Below are positions 1-6,558 of a stretch of 14,561 bases of DNA, piece after piece. Origin of the DNA: Pirellulales bacterium. GTDB taxonomy: Bacteria; Planctomycetota; Planctomycetia; Pirellulales; Thermoguttaceae. The DNA lies in NCBI GenBank assembly GCA_030605745.1, contig JAUWHT010000108.1:1-14561 (forward strand). Reading direction: 5' to 3'. Positions within the stretch are counted from its first letter, which is position 1. Each line of letters starts with the position of its first letter. Below the pieces are notes generated by a model. The model was not told where the DNA came from. It ran no database searches and saw only the letters and a program-made list of their open reading frames with translations. The position numbers were made by a program, and so were the translations under genes.

Positions 1-237
1 TGCGAAGCTGCCCGCTGGGACCTTTCCGCCGAGGAGCCTGCCGACACCGGCAAGCGTGACGAGCAGATTGTAGAAGCGATCGGCCGGGCGCGTGCCGGGC
101 GCGACTTCCGGGGCCGGCAGGCGGTGTTCTGCCTTGGTGCTGGGAACCTGTTCGTTCAGAACATTCGCGTGGCGCAAGCCGGCAATTGGGCGTCTTGTCG
201 CGTCGTCGGTAATACTCTCCCTCAAAATGTAGCCTGA
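1..237 (+). pseudogene. PilM-like protein fragment, C-terminally truncated (5' end outside window)
   Basis: Frame 1 is open from the window edge to a TGA at 235-237. The stretch DFRGRQAVFCLGAGNLFVQN followed by IRV (about bases 103-171) resembles the N-terminal part of PilM-type actin-fold proteins, which sit on the cytoplasmic side of type IV pilus/type II secretion platforms. In that family this segment lies early in the protein and should be followed by roughly 200 more residues of the actin-like fold. Here the similarity stops after IRV and the frame ends about 20 residues later with no recognisable continuation in the other two forward frames. I read it as a truncated remnant. The assignment comes from recalled family pattern only. 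It could also be the true end of an unknown protein. Confidence 0.42.
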
Positions 238-344
238 TAGGGTTCGGTTGAAAAACACCACAAACCCTCGGGAAAATCGCCTCCTTTGCAATAGCAATCC
301 ACCCACTTGACGCCGAACTCAGCGGCAATTATGCTGGGTAACTG

Positions 345-1724
345 ATGAGTGCAATAGTTGTTCTCAGTTGTGCCGAGGGTTCGCTTGCCAAGGCAGCTAT
401 CGAGGTGGTGGCCTCCGTTTCAGGCTGTTGCCTAGAAACAGTGAGTTCTCTGTCTGCTGTTTCGCCGCGAGTGGCTAGCGGTGACGTCGATCTTGTGCTG
501 GCATGCCTGAACGACAACGACGGTGAAGCCAAGCTCCGTGCCTTTCTTCGCGATAACGCCAAGGCCGGTTCACAGATACCCGTCGTCGTGTTGGCGAAGA
601 ATCTGGAAGCCGCATTGGCGCTCAGGGTTCTTCAGTTGGGGGTAGTCGATTGTCTTTCTTGGCCGCTCGACCTGGCGCGCCTGAGGTTCCTAGTCGACGT
701 GCTCACGGTGCGGGTCCGACAAGGCGGGGCGGAAACATCGCCCACCGGGACGTCCGACCGGCAATTGCGATCCTCCGACATCAGTGGTTTCATGTTCTTC
801 GGCCATGCGATGCAGGGAGTATTGAAGCAGTGTCATGCCGTAGCACGCTCGGAGGTCACGGTCCTGCTAACCGGAGAGACGGGAGTGGGCAAGAGCCACC
901 TGGCGCGCGTGATCCACGAACTCTCGCCGCGCCGAAGCAAGCCATTTCTGGCTGTGGGTTGCGGCTCTCTGACTTCTTCTTTGTTGGCCAGCGAACTGTT
1001 CGGCCACGTTCGGGGGGCCTTTACCGGGGCGGATACCGACCATATCGGTAAGCTCGCTGCGGCCGCTGACGGCACGATTCTGCTTGACGATATCGATTGC
1101 GTCCCCCTGGAGGCGCAGGCCAAGTTGCTTCGAGCGCTCGACGATCGAGTGTTCGAGCCTGTCGGATCGGTTCAGACGCAGCCGCTTCGCGCCCGGTTGA
1201 TTGTGTCAAGCAACCGGCCGCTGGAAGAGGAGGTCGAGGCAGGGAGGCTGCGCGAAGACCTTTACTATCGCATCAGCGTCGCCAACGTGACGCTGCCGCC
1301 TCTGAGGGACCAGCCGGAGTTGATCCAACCGCTGGCGGAGACGTTTCTCGCCGACTTCTGCCGGCAGTACGGACGGCGAATCAAGGTGATTTCGGCCGCT
1401 GCGTTGGCCGCTTTGGAGGCGTGCCACTGGCCCGGCAACGTCCGCCAGTTGCACAATGCCATCGAGCATGCCGTGGTCATGGCCGAGGACGATGTTCTGG
1501 ACGTTGCCGACTTGCCGAAAACCATTTGGTCGGGGGAACAGACGACGCCTGGCAAGCAGGAACCACAGGCCAACGAGTTGCGCCAAATTCGATCCAAAGC
1601 CGAGCTGAACCGCATCGTCGAAGCGCTGCAGAACCACGGGAATAATCGCAGCCTCGCGGCCATGGAACTCGGCATCAGCCGCGTGACCCTCTATAAGAAG
1701 ATGCACTTGCACGGCCTGATCTGA
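345..1724 (+). CDS. Sigma-54-dependent transcriptional activator with degenerate receiver domain
   Basis: NtrC-family enhancer-binding protein, 459 residues, that would remodel sigma-54 RNA polymerase by ATP hydrolysis. Residues about 1-125 look like a response-regulator receiver. The usual phospho-acceptor Asp position falls in DLVLACLND (Ala/Cys instead), and the conserved Lys of the 'KP' motif is replaced in LSWPLD, so phosphorylation is unlikely. Residues about 150-390 are the AAA+ core: Walker A GETGVGKS (177-184), the sigma-54-contacting GAFTGA loop (224-229), Walker B TILLDDID (244-251) and arginine-finger region RLREDLYYRI (301-310). Residues about 420-459 form a Fis-type helix-turn-helix (NRSLAAMELGISRVTLYKKM). 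The ATG at 345 is the first sensible start, but no strong Shine-Dalgarno precedes it. It lies directly upstream of a -24/-12 promoter and the Tad genes, so it is probably the locus-specific activator. Confidence 0.93.
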   Translation: MSAIVVLSCAEGSLAKAAIEVVASVSGCCLETVSSLSAVSPRVASGDVDLVLACLNDNDGEAKLRAFLRDNAKAGSQIPVVVLAKNLEAALALRVLQLGVVDCLSWPLDLARLRFLVDVLTVRVRQGGAETSPTGTSDRQLRSSDISGFMFFGHAMQGVLKQCHAVARSEVTVLLTGETGVGKSHLARVIHELSPRRSKPFLAVGCGSLTSSLLASELFGHVRGAFTGADTDHIGKLAAAADGTILLDDIDCVPLEAQAKLLRALDDRVFEPVGSVQTQPLRARLIVSSNRPLEEEVEAGRLREDLYYRISVANVTLPPLRDQPELIQPLAETFLADFCRQYGRRIKVISAAALAALEACHWPGNVRQLHNAIEHAVVMAEDDVLDVADLPKTIWSGEQTTPGKQEPQANELRQIRSKAELNRIVEALQNHGNNRSLAAMELGISRVTLYKKMHLHGLI

Positions 1725-1854
1725 GCGGAAAAGCGAGATTTTCCTGGTGCTAAGAAAGGCTTACAGGGGGTTTACAGAAGTGTTATCGCGTGGTTTGCGC
1801 GCTGGCGCCATCGCCTTCCAATCGGATCGCCGGCAACTCAACGACCAAATCGTC

Positions 1855-1874
1855 TCTGCGATCGCTACGGCAGA
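1855..1874. promoter_or_regulatory. Candidate upstream activator site (inverted repeat)
   Basis: TCTGC and GCAGA are separated by 10 bases, so their starts lie about 1.5 helical turns apart, and an 8-base palindrome GCGATCGC (1858-1865) overlaps the left arm. It lies about 125 bases upstream of the predicted start of transcription, the usual distance for enhancer-binding-protein sites. Its role as the binding site of the adjacent activator is inference; repeats this short can arise by chance. Confidence 0.25.
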
Positions 1875-1931
1875 CCATAAAGCGTTCCACAACGCAATGT
1901 TATGGCTACCGGCGGCGAGTGCTCTCGTATC

Positions 1932-1950
1932 TTCCAAGGAGTTCCAAGGA
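1932..1950 (+). repeat. Tandem TTCCAAGGA repeat upstream of the promoter
   Basis: TTCCAAGGA occurs at 1932-1940 and again at 1942-1950, exactly 10 bases (one helical turn) apart, with one intervening G. Each copy is also a partial palindrome (TTCC-AA-GGA). The second copy ends 14 bases before the -24 T at 1965. Phased copies next to a promoter suggest a DNA-binding site, but the binding protein is unknown. Confidence 0.6.
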
Positions 1951-1964
1951 AATCGTGATGAGAT

Positions 1965-1979
1965 TGGCATGCCGGTTGC
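1965..1979 (+). promoter_or_regulatory. Sigma-54 (-24/-12) promoter for flp
   Basis: The sequence TGGCATGCCGGTTGC matches the sigma-54 consensus TGGCACG-N4-TTGCW, with the invariant GG (1966-1967) and GC (1978-1979) separated by exactly 10 bases. Transcription would start near 1991, giving a leader of about 116 bases before the pilin ATG at 2107. The gene immediately upstream encodes a sigma-54 activator with an intact GAFTGA loop, which supports function. No comparably good -24/-12 element was found ahead of the activator, tadV or cpaB. Confidence 0.65.
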
Positions 1980-1996
1980 GGGCAGTGAATGAACGT

Positions 1997-2044
1997 GTTG
2001 GCTGTCGTAGGCCAGCAAATACCAACGGCGACAGGAGGCGTCGC
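1997..2044 (+). promoter_or_regulatory. Potentially structured flp leader RNA
   Basis: Three mutually competing pairings are visible: GTTGG (1997-2001) with CCAAC (2022-2026); CTGTCG (2002-2007) with CGACAG (2029-2034); and GCGAC (2028-2032) with GTCGC (2040-2044), which puts AGGAGG in the hairpin loop. The first two are interleaved, as in an H-type pseudoknot. This is sequence complementarity only. No known riboswitch family was recognised. Confidence 0.25.
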
Positions 2045-2106
2045 TGTTGCGTAAGCTTTTCTCGTAGCTTCCCTGTTGGTTGCCTTTGTTCGAAAGGAGC
2101 AGACCA

Positions 2107-2283
2107 ATGAAAAAGTTGGTTGTACTCAGCAGACAGTTCCTCGCCGACGAGAAAGCGGCGGAAGTAACGGAACTGGGTATCGTGTTGGCACTGGTCGTTG
2201 CCGTCTGCGTGGCCGCCATTGCAGCGATTGGCGGGTATCTCAGTGCGGCATATACGGCAGTCGAGGCTGAGCTCGGTCCATAA
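2107..2283 (+). CDS. flp: Flp/Fap-type major pilin
   Basis: A 58-residue pilin precursor and the structural subunit of the Tad pilus. A short basic leader (MKKLVVLSRQFLADEKA) is followed by AEVTELGIVLALVVAVCVAA, the hydrophobic helix of Flp pilins. Aligned with the family pattern G^xxxxEY, the conserved +5 Glu is E22. The -1 Gly is Ala17, and the +6 Tyr is Leu23. Cleavage by the peptidase encoded next door would fall between A17 and A18. The ATG at 2107 was chosen over an in-frame TTG at 2080 because AAAGGAG (2093-2099) lies 7 bases ahead of it and the start gives a normal-length leader. A sigma-54 promoter lies upstream and a strong terminator-like hairpin lies downstream, as expected for an abundant subunit. 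Confidence 0.9.
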   Translation: MKKLVVLSRQFLADEKAAEVTELGIVLALVVAVCVAAIAAIGGYLSAAYTAVEAELGP

Positions 2284-2380
2284 GCTGAGCTGGAGTAACC
2301 TGCCGGCGGCCGGTTCGCCCGACGGATCGGAGGGCGCAGCCGGTTGACCGAAGGGCATCGTTTGCACGAAGCCCGAAGAG

Positions 2381-2425
2381 CCGGATGGCTCTGTGCTGGA
2401 GCATCAGAGCCATCCGGGGATTTTT
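2381..2425 (+). terminator. Intrinsic terminator/attenuator after flp
   Basis: A perfect 13-base-pair stem (CCGGATGGCTCTG at 2381-2393 with CAGAGCCATCCGG at 2405-2417) encloses an 11-base loop and is followed by GGA and a run of five T (2421-2425). It sits between the pilin and the co-directional peptidase gene. Partial read-through would give much more pilin than machinery mRNA, and the stem could also protect the pilin mRNA 3' end. The short T-run offset by three bases suggests incomplete termination. Confidence 0.82.
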
Positions 2426-2456
2426 GTGTCTGGCTATAATAGAAGGAGGCTAGAGC

Positions 2457-3026
2457 ATGGAAGGGGTCATGGGGATTTGGCTTCCCATCGTCGTCGCATT
2501 TGCCGCGGCCAGCGTGGCTGCGGTTACCGATGTGATCGAGTTTCGCGTGCGTAACATATTGACTATTCCCTTGATCATCACAGGATTGGTGTACCACGCG
2601 GCGGTCGGCGGTTGGGGCGGCTTGTTGACGAGCTTCCAGGGAATGTTGTTTGGTTTTGCAATGTTGATCGTGCCCTGGTTGCTGGGCCTGATGGGAGGCG
2701 GCGATGTAAAACTGTTGGCAGGCGTGGGGGCCTGGCTCGGAATGCCCGCCGTATTGCTTGCCTTTCTCGTGACGTCGGCGGCAACGGGCATCTATGCCGC
2801 GATCCTGATTGCCTACCGCGGCAAGATCCGCGAGAGCCTGTTTACCATGAAGGCGACCTGCTATCGTCTGGTTGCGTTGGGAGCGCACTTCGGAAAAGAG
2901 GACCTGGTTGAGGGACTAATCACCGGAACGGACCGCAGGCTGCGAGTGATCCCGTTCGGCGCCATGGTGCCGCTGGGAATCATCGGGGTGGTGATGTGGG
3001 TTGGGTGGCTTAAGGAAGCGTTTTAG
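2457..3026 (+). CDS. tadV: TadV/CpaA-type prepilin peptidase
   Basis: Integral-membrane aspartic peptidase of the A24 type IV prepilin peptidase family, 189 residues. It cleaves the leader of Flp pilin and the TadE/TadF pseudopilins at the cytoplasmic face. Both catalytic aspartates are visible: D25 in AVTDVIEFRVRN and D83 in the GxGD-type motif GGGDVKLL. Hydrophobic helices lie at about 7-24, 35-50, 57-78, 88-117 and 160-183. It lacks the N-terminal methyltransferase domain of PilD, as is normal for the short Tad enzymes. The ATG at 2457 follows a strong AAGGAGG (2443-2449) by 7 bases; an ATG at 2469 is a less favoured alternative. It lies 173 bases after flp, behind the hairpin. Confidence 0.93.
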   Translation: MEGVMGIWLPIVVAFAAASVAAVTDVIEFRVRNILTIPLIITGLVYHAAVGGWGGLLTSFQGMLFGFAMLIVPWLLGLMGGGDVKLLAGVGAWLGMPAVLLAFLVTSAATGIYAAILIAYRGKIRESLFTMKATCYRLVALGAHFGKEDLVEGLITGTDRRLRVIPFGAMVPLGIIGVVMWVGWLKEAF

Positions 3027-3083
3027 AGTTCGTCGATAATCTGTTTTCCTGATTCTTAATCGTCTTGCATCGAGAACTGAACC

Positions 3084-3929
3084 ATGACCGTACGAACAAT
3101 TTTAGTGGTGGCGTTAGCGCTGATTTGTGGGGCATCGGCGGCGGTTGGTGTTAGTCAGTTGAGGCAGCCAGCTACCGGGGCACCGGTCGAGACGGTGCCG
3201 GTGGTCACGGCATCCGCGGATGTGCCGCGAGGCGGCGTACTCGAAGCCAACCTTGTGGTCATTAGACACTGGCCCAAGGCATTGGTCCTCAAAGACAGCG
3301 TAACGAAGCTGGAAGAAGCGACGGGGCGAACCGTGCTGGTGCCGCTGGTTCAAGGTGAGCCCTTGCTGGAGAGCAAGCTGGCAGACAAGGCCGCGGGGCG
3401 CGGGTTGGCGGCGCTGATTCCCGACGGGATGCGGGCCTTCACCATCCAGACGGCCCATGTGGCTGCCGGCGTCGGCGGGTTCCTTCTCCCGGGTGACAGG
3501 GTGGACGTGCTGCTAACCACGTCATCGGCCGGGCGCGACGACCCGACCGGCGGCGGCGCCACTACCACTCTGCTGCAAAACATTCAGGCGCTAGCCGTGG
3601 GTCAGAACCTGGAGGCGCCGGACAGCAACAAGATGGATCCCAAGGAAATCAAGAGCGTCACGTTGCTGGCGACCCCCGACCAAGCGGCGAAGCTCGACCT
3701 GGGCATGAACAAAGGCATCCTCCATCTGGCGCTGCGCAATCCCGAGGACGATCGGGAAGCGAATACCAGGCCGGCCACTATGGCGCAGTTGCGGCTCCAC
3801 CAGGAGAAGCCGGCAGAGGCAGAGACGCCATCCGGGCCGGCGCCCGCGGAGGTGCAGCAACCCGTCGCGGAAATCCGCACGTTGCGCGGCTCGCACGCAG
3901 GCGTTATCCTTGTCAAGCTGCATCGGTAG
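3084..3929 (+). CDS. cpaB: CpaB/RcpC pilus assembly protein (SAF domain)
   Basis: 281-residue periplasmic protein with an N-terminal membrane anchor/signal (about 4-24). A SAF-like domain follows (about 38-100: VVTASADVPRGGVLEANLV ... LVQGEPLLESKLA), then the RcpC/CpaB domain (about 108-220), with hallmark stretches IPDGMRAFTI and LLPGDRVDVLLT. The C-terminal 55 residues are Pro/Ala/Glu-rich and poorly conserved in type. In Tad systems this protein works with the secretin and may contact the cell wall. No strong Shine-Dalgarno precedes the ATG at 3084, so the start is less certain than for its neighbours. It follows tadV by 57 bases. In most tad loci the secretin gene follows directly, but here cpaE does. 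Confidence 0.92.
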   Translation: MTVRTILVVALALICGASAAVGVSQLRQPATGAPVETVPVVTASADVPRGGVLEANLVVIRHWPKALVLKDSVTKLEEATGRTVLVPLVQGEPLLESKLADKAAGRGLAALIPDGMRAFTIQTAHVAAGVGGFLLPGDRVDVLLTTSSAGRDDPTGGGATTTLLQNIQALAVGQNLEAPDSNKMDPKEIKSVTLLATPDQAAKLDLGMNKGILHLALRNPEDDREANTRPATMAQLRLHQEKPAEAETPSGPAPAEVQQPVAEIRTLRGSHAGVILVKLHR

Positions 3930-3969
3930 TCGGGGAAAACAAGTAATTGTTTTACAAAGGAGGCGACGG

Positions 3970-5175
3970 ATGGCGATGCGAGCACTTATTGTCGGTGATC
4001 ACGAGAGTCTCAATACAAGGGTCCGCGAGGTCGTGCTCCATAGCGGTCTGGGATATGGGGCGGTGGACGTCGTGCCTCTCGCGTCGGTTCCGGTATACGC
4101 AGGTTGTGTCCATTACGAGTTGACCGTGGTGGTGCTGCCCCGCGATCCCGCAAGCGGCTTGGAGACCTTACACGATATCCGCAACATCAGTGCGTCGATT
4201 TTGTTAGCCGTTGGAACGGCGAACGATGCGAAGTTGGTCCTTCGTGTCCTCCACCAGGGCGTTGATGAGTACATAGACCAGGACGATCTGGAAGCCGAGC
4301 TGGAGGCCAGCCTGGTGCGGCTGAGGGTCAAGCGGGACGCCCGGGGCAGCAACGGCCGGATTATCGGTCTGTTAGCGGCCAGCGGTGGCAGTGGTTCGAG
4401 CACGTTGGCCGCCAATCTGGCCGTGCTGCTGGCGAGGCGGCACGCGCAAAGCGCGCTCGTTGACCTGACGGCCGCCGCCGACCAGGCCGTCTTGTTGGAT
4501 CTGAAGCCCACCCACACCCTGGCCGACCTGTGCCGCAACGTCAACCGGATGGACCGGAACATGTTCCAGCAGTCGCTGGTCCTCCATCCGAGCGGTGTCT
4601 ACCTGTTGGCTGGCCCCCCCGCATTCGACGACATTGCTCTGGTCACACCGCAAGGGGTGCGCCAGGTGCTAGCGTTGGCCCGGGCAGTGTTTCCCTACGT
4701 CGTACTCGACCTCGATCGGCCGGTGCGCCCGGAGCAATTGGCGGCGATGCTGCAGGCCGATCTGCTGCTCTTGGTGCTGCGACTCGATCTGGTATCGCTG
4801 CACAACGCGCGGCGGACGCTCGACTATTTGAAGAAGGTGGGAGTCGCCGAAGACCGCATTCAGGGAGTTGCCAACCGTTACGGGCAACCGAAGGAACTGC
4901 CCTCGCGAAAGGTGGAACAGGCCCTCGGGGTTACCATTCTCCATTATGTTCCGAACGACCCGGCAAGGATGAATCTGGCCACTAACAAAGGAGTCCCGGT
5001 CGTTCTGGAACGACCCCGCGCTGGGGTTTCCAGGAGCTTGGTCAAGCTGGCTGCGCAGGTGAGCGCCCTTCAGGAACCATACCGCCACAACGGCCGCGGG
5101 ACCCCCGACTACGGCACGGCAGTCGCCGATCCAGCACAGTCAGCGGCACCGCATCAAATAAACGAGGTGTTTTAA
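3970..5175 (+). CDS. cpaE: CpaE/TadZ pilus localisation ATPase-like protein
   Basis: 401 residues. An N-terminal receiver-like domain (about 1-120, MRALIVGDHESL ... GVDEYIDQDD) precedes a MinD/ParA-type P-loop domain (about 130-370). CpaE/TadZ proteins mark the site of Tad pilus assembly. The nucleotide loop reads ASGGSGSSTLAANLA (137-151). Compared with ParA/MinD KGGVGKT it lacks both the signature Lys and the P-loop Lys, and the usual DxD stretch is LVDLTAAAD (163-171), so ATP turnover is doubtful. Degenerate loops are known in this family. The ATG at 3970 was chosen because AAAGGAGG (3956-3963) lies 6 bases ahead. A GTG at 3910 would overlap the end of cpaB and has no ribosome site. It is separated from cpaB by 40 bases and from cpaF by 18. 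Confidence 0.9.
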   Translation: MAMRALIVGDHESLNTRVREVVLHSGLGYGAVDVVPLASVPVYAGCVHYELTVVVLPRDPASGLETLHDIRNISASILLAVGTANDAKLVLRVLHQGVDEYIDQDDLEAELEASLVRLRVKRDARGSNGRIIGLLAASGGSGSSTLAANLAVLLARRHAQSALVDLTAAADQAVLLDLKPTHTLADLCRNVNRMDRNMFQQSLVLHPSGVYLLAGPPAFDDIALVTPQGVRQVLALARAVFPYVVLDLDRPVRPEQLAAMLQADLLLLVLRLDLVSLHNARRTLDYLKKVGVAEDRIQGVANRYGQPKELPSRKVEQALGVTILHYVPNDPARMNLATNKGVPVVLERPRAGVSRSLVKLAAQVSALQEPYRHNGRGTPDYGTAVADPAQSAAPHQINEVF

Positions 5176-5193
5176 AGCGACATCCGGCAGGAA

Positions 5194-6540
5194 GTGAGCA
5201 CACGAAACATGTCCACAGCGATTTCTAAGGACTTGCCTATCGACCAACCCGGCGTCGCGGAAGCCAACGACGACTTTCAGCGCATCAAGCGGGATCTGCA
5301 CCAACAAGTCATCGACGCCTTGGATCTTTCGACCGTTGGCACGATGCGCGAGGAGGAGTTGCGATCCAAAGTGCAGCGTATTGCCGAGCAGCTTTGCCGG
5401 GATCGCTCCGACTTGCTGAGCCAGCGCGAAAAGGAATTGCTGGTTAGCGACGTGCTGGACGAGGTGTTCGGGTTGGGGCCGTTGGAGGTGCTGTTCCACG
5501 ATCCACAGATTACCGACATCCTGGTCAACGGGCCGAAAACGGTGTACATCGAGCGGCACGGGCAACTCGAGTTATCCAACGTCAAGTTCGTCGACGAGGC
5601 CCACGTGCTGGCCATCGTCCACCGGATCGTGGGCCGCACTGGTCGGAGAATCGACGAGACGACGCCCATGGTCGACACGCGGCTGCCCGACGGGAGCCGG
5701 CTGAATGCCATTATCGCGCCGCTGGCGCTGGGCGGCCCGTTGGTATCCATTCGGCGATTCGGCGCGAAACCGCTGGTTGCCGCCGATCTTCTGGCGAACC
5801 ATTCGATGGCCCCGGAGATGCTGGAGTTTCTGGCAGCCTGTATAGCGGCACGGGTCAACGTGCTGGTTTCCGGCGGTACTGGGTCCGGAAAGACGACACT
5901 GCTGAACGCATTCTCCAGTTACATCCCGCCGAGCGAACGCGTGGCGACCATCGAAGACACGGCCGAATTGCAACTCCAGCAACCGCACGTGGTTCGGATG
6001 GAGACCCGGCCTCCAAATGTCGAAGGCAAGGGCGAGGTCACTACCCGCGACCTGGTCCGCAACGCCCTGCGGATGCGCCCCGATCGAATCATCATCGGCG
6101 AATGTCGCGGCGCCGAGGCGCTGGATATGTTGCAGGCGATGAACACCGGACATGAGGGAAGCCTGACCACGATCCACGCCAACACCACCCGGGACGCACT
6201 CAGCCGACTGGAAATCATGGTGGAGATGGCAGGCTTCGATCTGCCGATCTGGTCCATCCGCCGTCAAATGGCCTCAGCCATCCATGTCGTGGTCCAGACC
6301 GCACGCTTGATCGGCGGCAGTCGAAAGGTGATCAACGTCTCCGAAATCACGGGGATGGAGGGAGAGGTGATCAGCATGCACAACATCTTCGAGTTCCGAC
6401 AGACCGGCTTGGATGAGCAGCGGCGGGCCATCGGTGACTTCCATGCGACTGGCATCCGGCCCCATTGCTTGTACCGACTAGAGAATTCAGGCATCACGGT
6501 GCCAAACACATTGTTCGAAATGCGCGTTCTTGACGCCTGA
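5194..6540 (+). CDS. cpaF: CpaF/TadA secretion ATPase
   Basis: 448-residue GspE/VirB11-family hexameric ATPase that powers assembly of the Tad pilus from the cytoplasm. The N-terminal domain runs to about residue 200. The RecA-like core contains Walker A GGTGSGKT (227-234), the Asp-box region ATIEDTAELQ (251-260), Walker B RIIIGECRG (298-306) and the His box TTIHAN (325-330). All catalytic elements appear intact. The C-terminus ends at a TGA at 6538-6540. Start choice is uncertain: GTG 5194 gives the longest frame, while ATG 5209, five codons later, gives MSTAISKDL. The purine-rich GGCAGGAAG just upstream is placed ideally for neither. It lies 18 bases after cpaE and 18 before tadB. Confidence 0.96.
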   Translation: MSTRNMSTAISKDLPIDQPGVAEANDDFQRIKRDLHQQVIDALDLSTVGTMREEELRSKVQRIAEQLCRDRSDLLSQREKELLVSDVLDEVFGLGPLEVLFHDPQITDILVNGPKTVYIERHGQLELSNVKFVDEAHVLAIVHRIVGRTGRRIDETTPMVDTRLPDGSRLNAIIAPLALGGPLVSIRRFGAKPLVAADLLANHSMAPEMLEFLAACIAARVNVLVSGGTGSGKTTLLNAFSSYIPPSERVATIEDTAELQLQQPHVVRMETRPPNVEGKGEVTTRDLVRNALRMRPDRIIIGECRGAEALDMLQAMNTGHEGSLTTIHANTTRDALSRLEIMVEMAGFDLPIWSIRRQMASAIHVVVQTARLIGGSRKVINVSEITGMEGEVISMHNIFEFRQTGLDEQRRAIGDFHATGIRPHCLYRLENSGITVPNTLFEMRVLDA

Positions 6541-6558
6541 TCGCGAAGGAGGTGAACC

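Larger units (their letters stand above)
1725..2106 (+). other. Non-coding regulatory region between activator and flp
   Basis: This 382-base gap holds no convincing gene. A GTG-initiated frame at 1747-1992 lacks a ribosome site and recognisable content. It does hold a -24/-12 promoter (1965-1979), a tandem 9-base repeat (1932-1950), a 5-base inverted repeat around a GCGATCGC palindrome (1855-1874), a potentially structured leader (1997-2044), and the pilin ribosome site AAAGGAG (2093-2099). The layout of distal sites, promoter and leader is typical of a sigma-54-controlled gene. Confidence 0.7.

Noticed and set aside
238..344. Possible promoter or -24/-12 element before the activator gene
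   Set aside because: No GG-N10-GC pair and no convincing -35/-10 pair could be found in this 107-base gap.
1097..1712. Long open frames in other frames and on the opposite strand of the activator gene
   Set aside because: They lie wholly inside a gene with clear AAA+ and HTH motifs; arginine- or glutamine-rich composition is typical of shadow frames in GC-rich DNA.
1727..1744. GGAAAA/TTTTCC hairpin three bases after the activator stop codon
   Set aside because: Only six pairs, AT-rich, with no following T-run; too weak to call a terminator.
1747..1992. 81-codon GTG-initiated open frame upstream of flp
   Set aside because: No ribosome site, no recognisable motif, and it overlaps the sigma-54 promoter and repeat elements.
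2186..2201. Second sigma-54-like sequence TGGCACTGGTCGTTGC inside the pilin gene
   Set aside because: The GG-to-GC spacing is 11, not 10, and it falls within the conserved hydrophobic helix codons of flp.
2435..2440. TATAAT box just ahead of tadV
   Set aside because: No -35-like hexamer lies 16-18 bases upstream (that position is inside the terminator stem), and transcription from it would start within the AAGGAGG ribosome site.
1761..2888. Long minus-strand open frame across flp and tadV
   Set aside because: It covers well-recognised genes on the other strand, is low-complexity and has no domain features.
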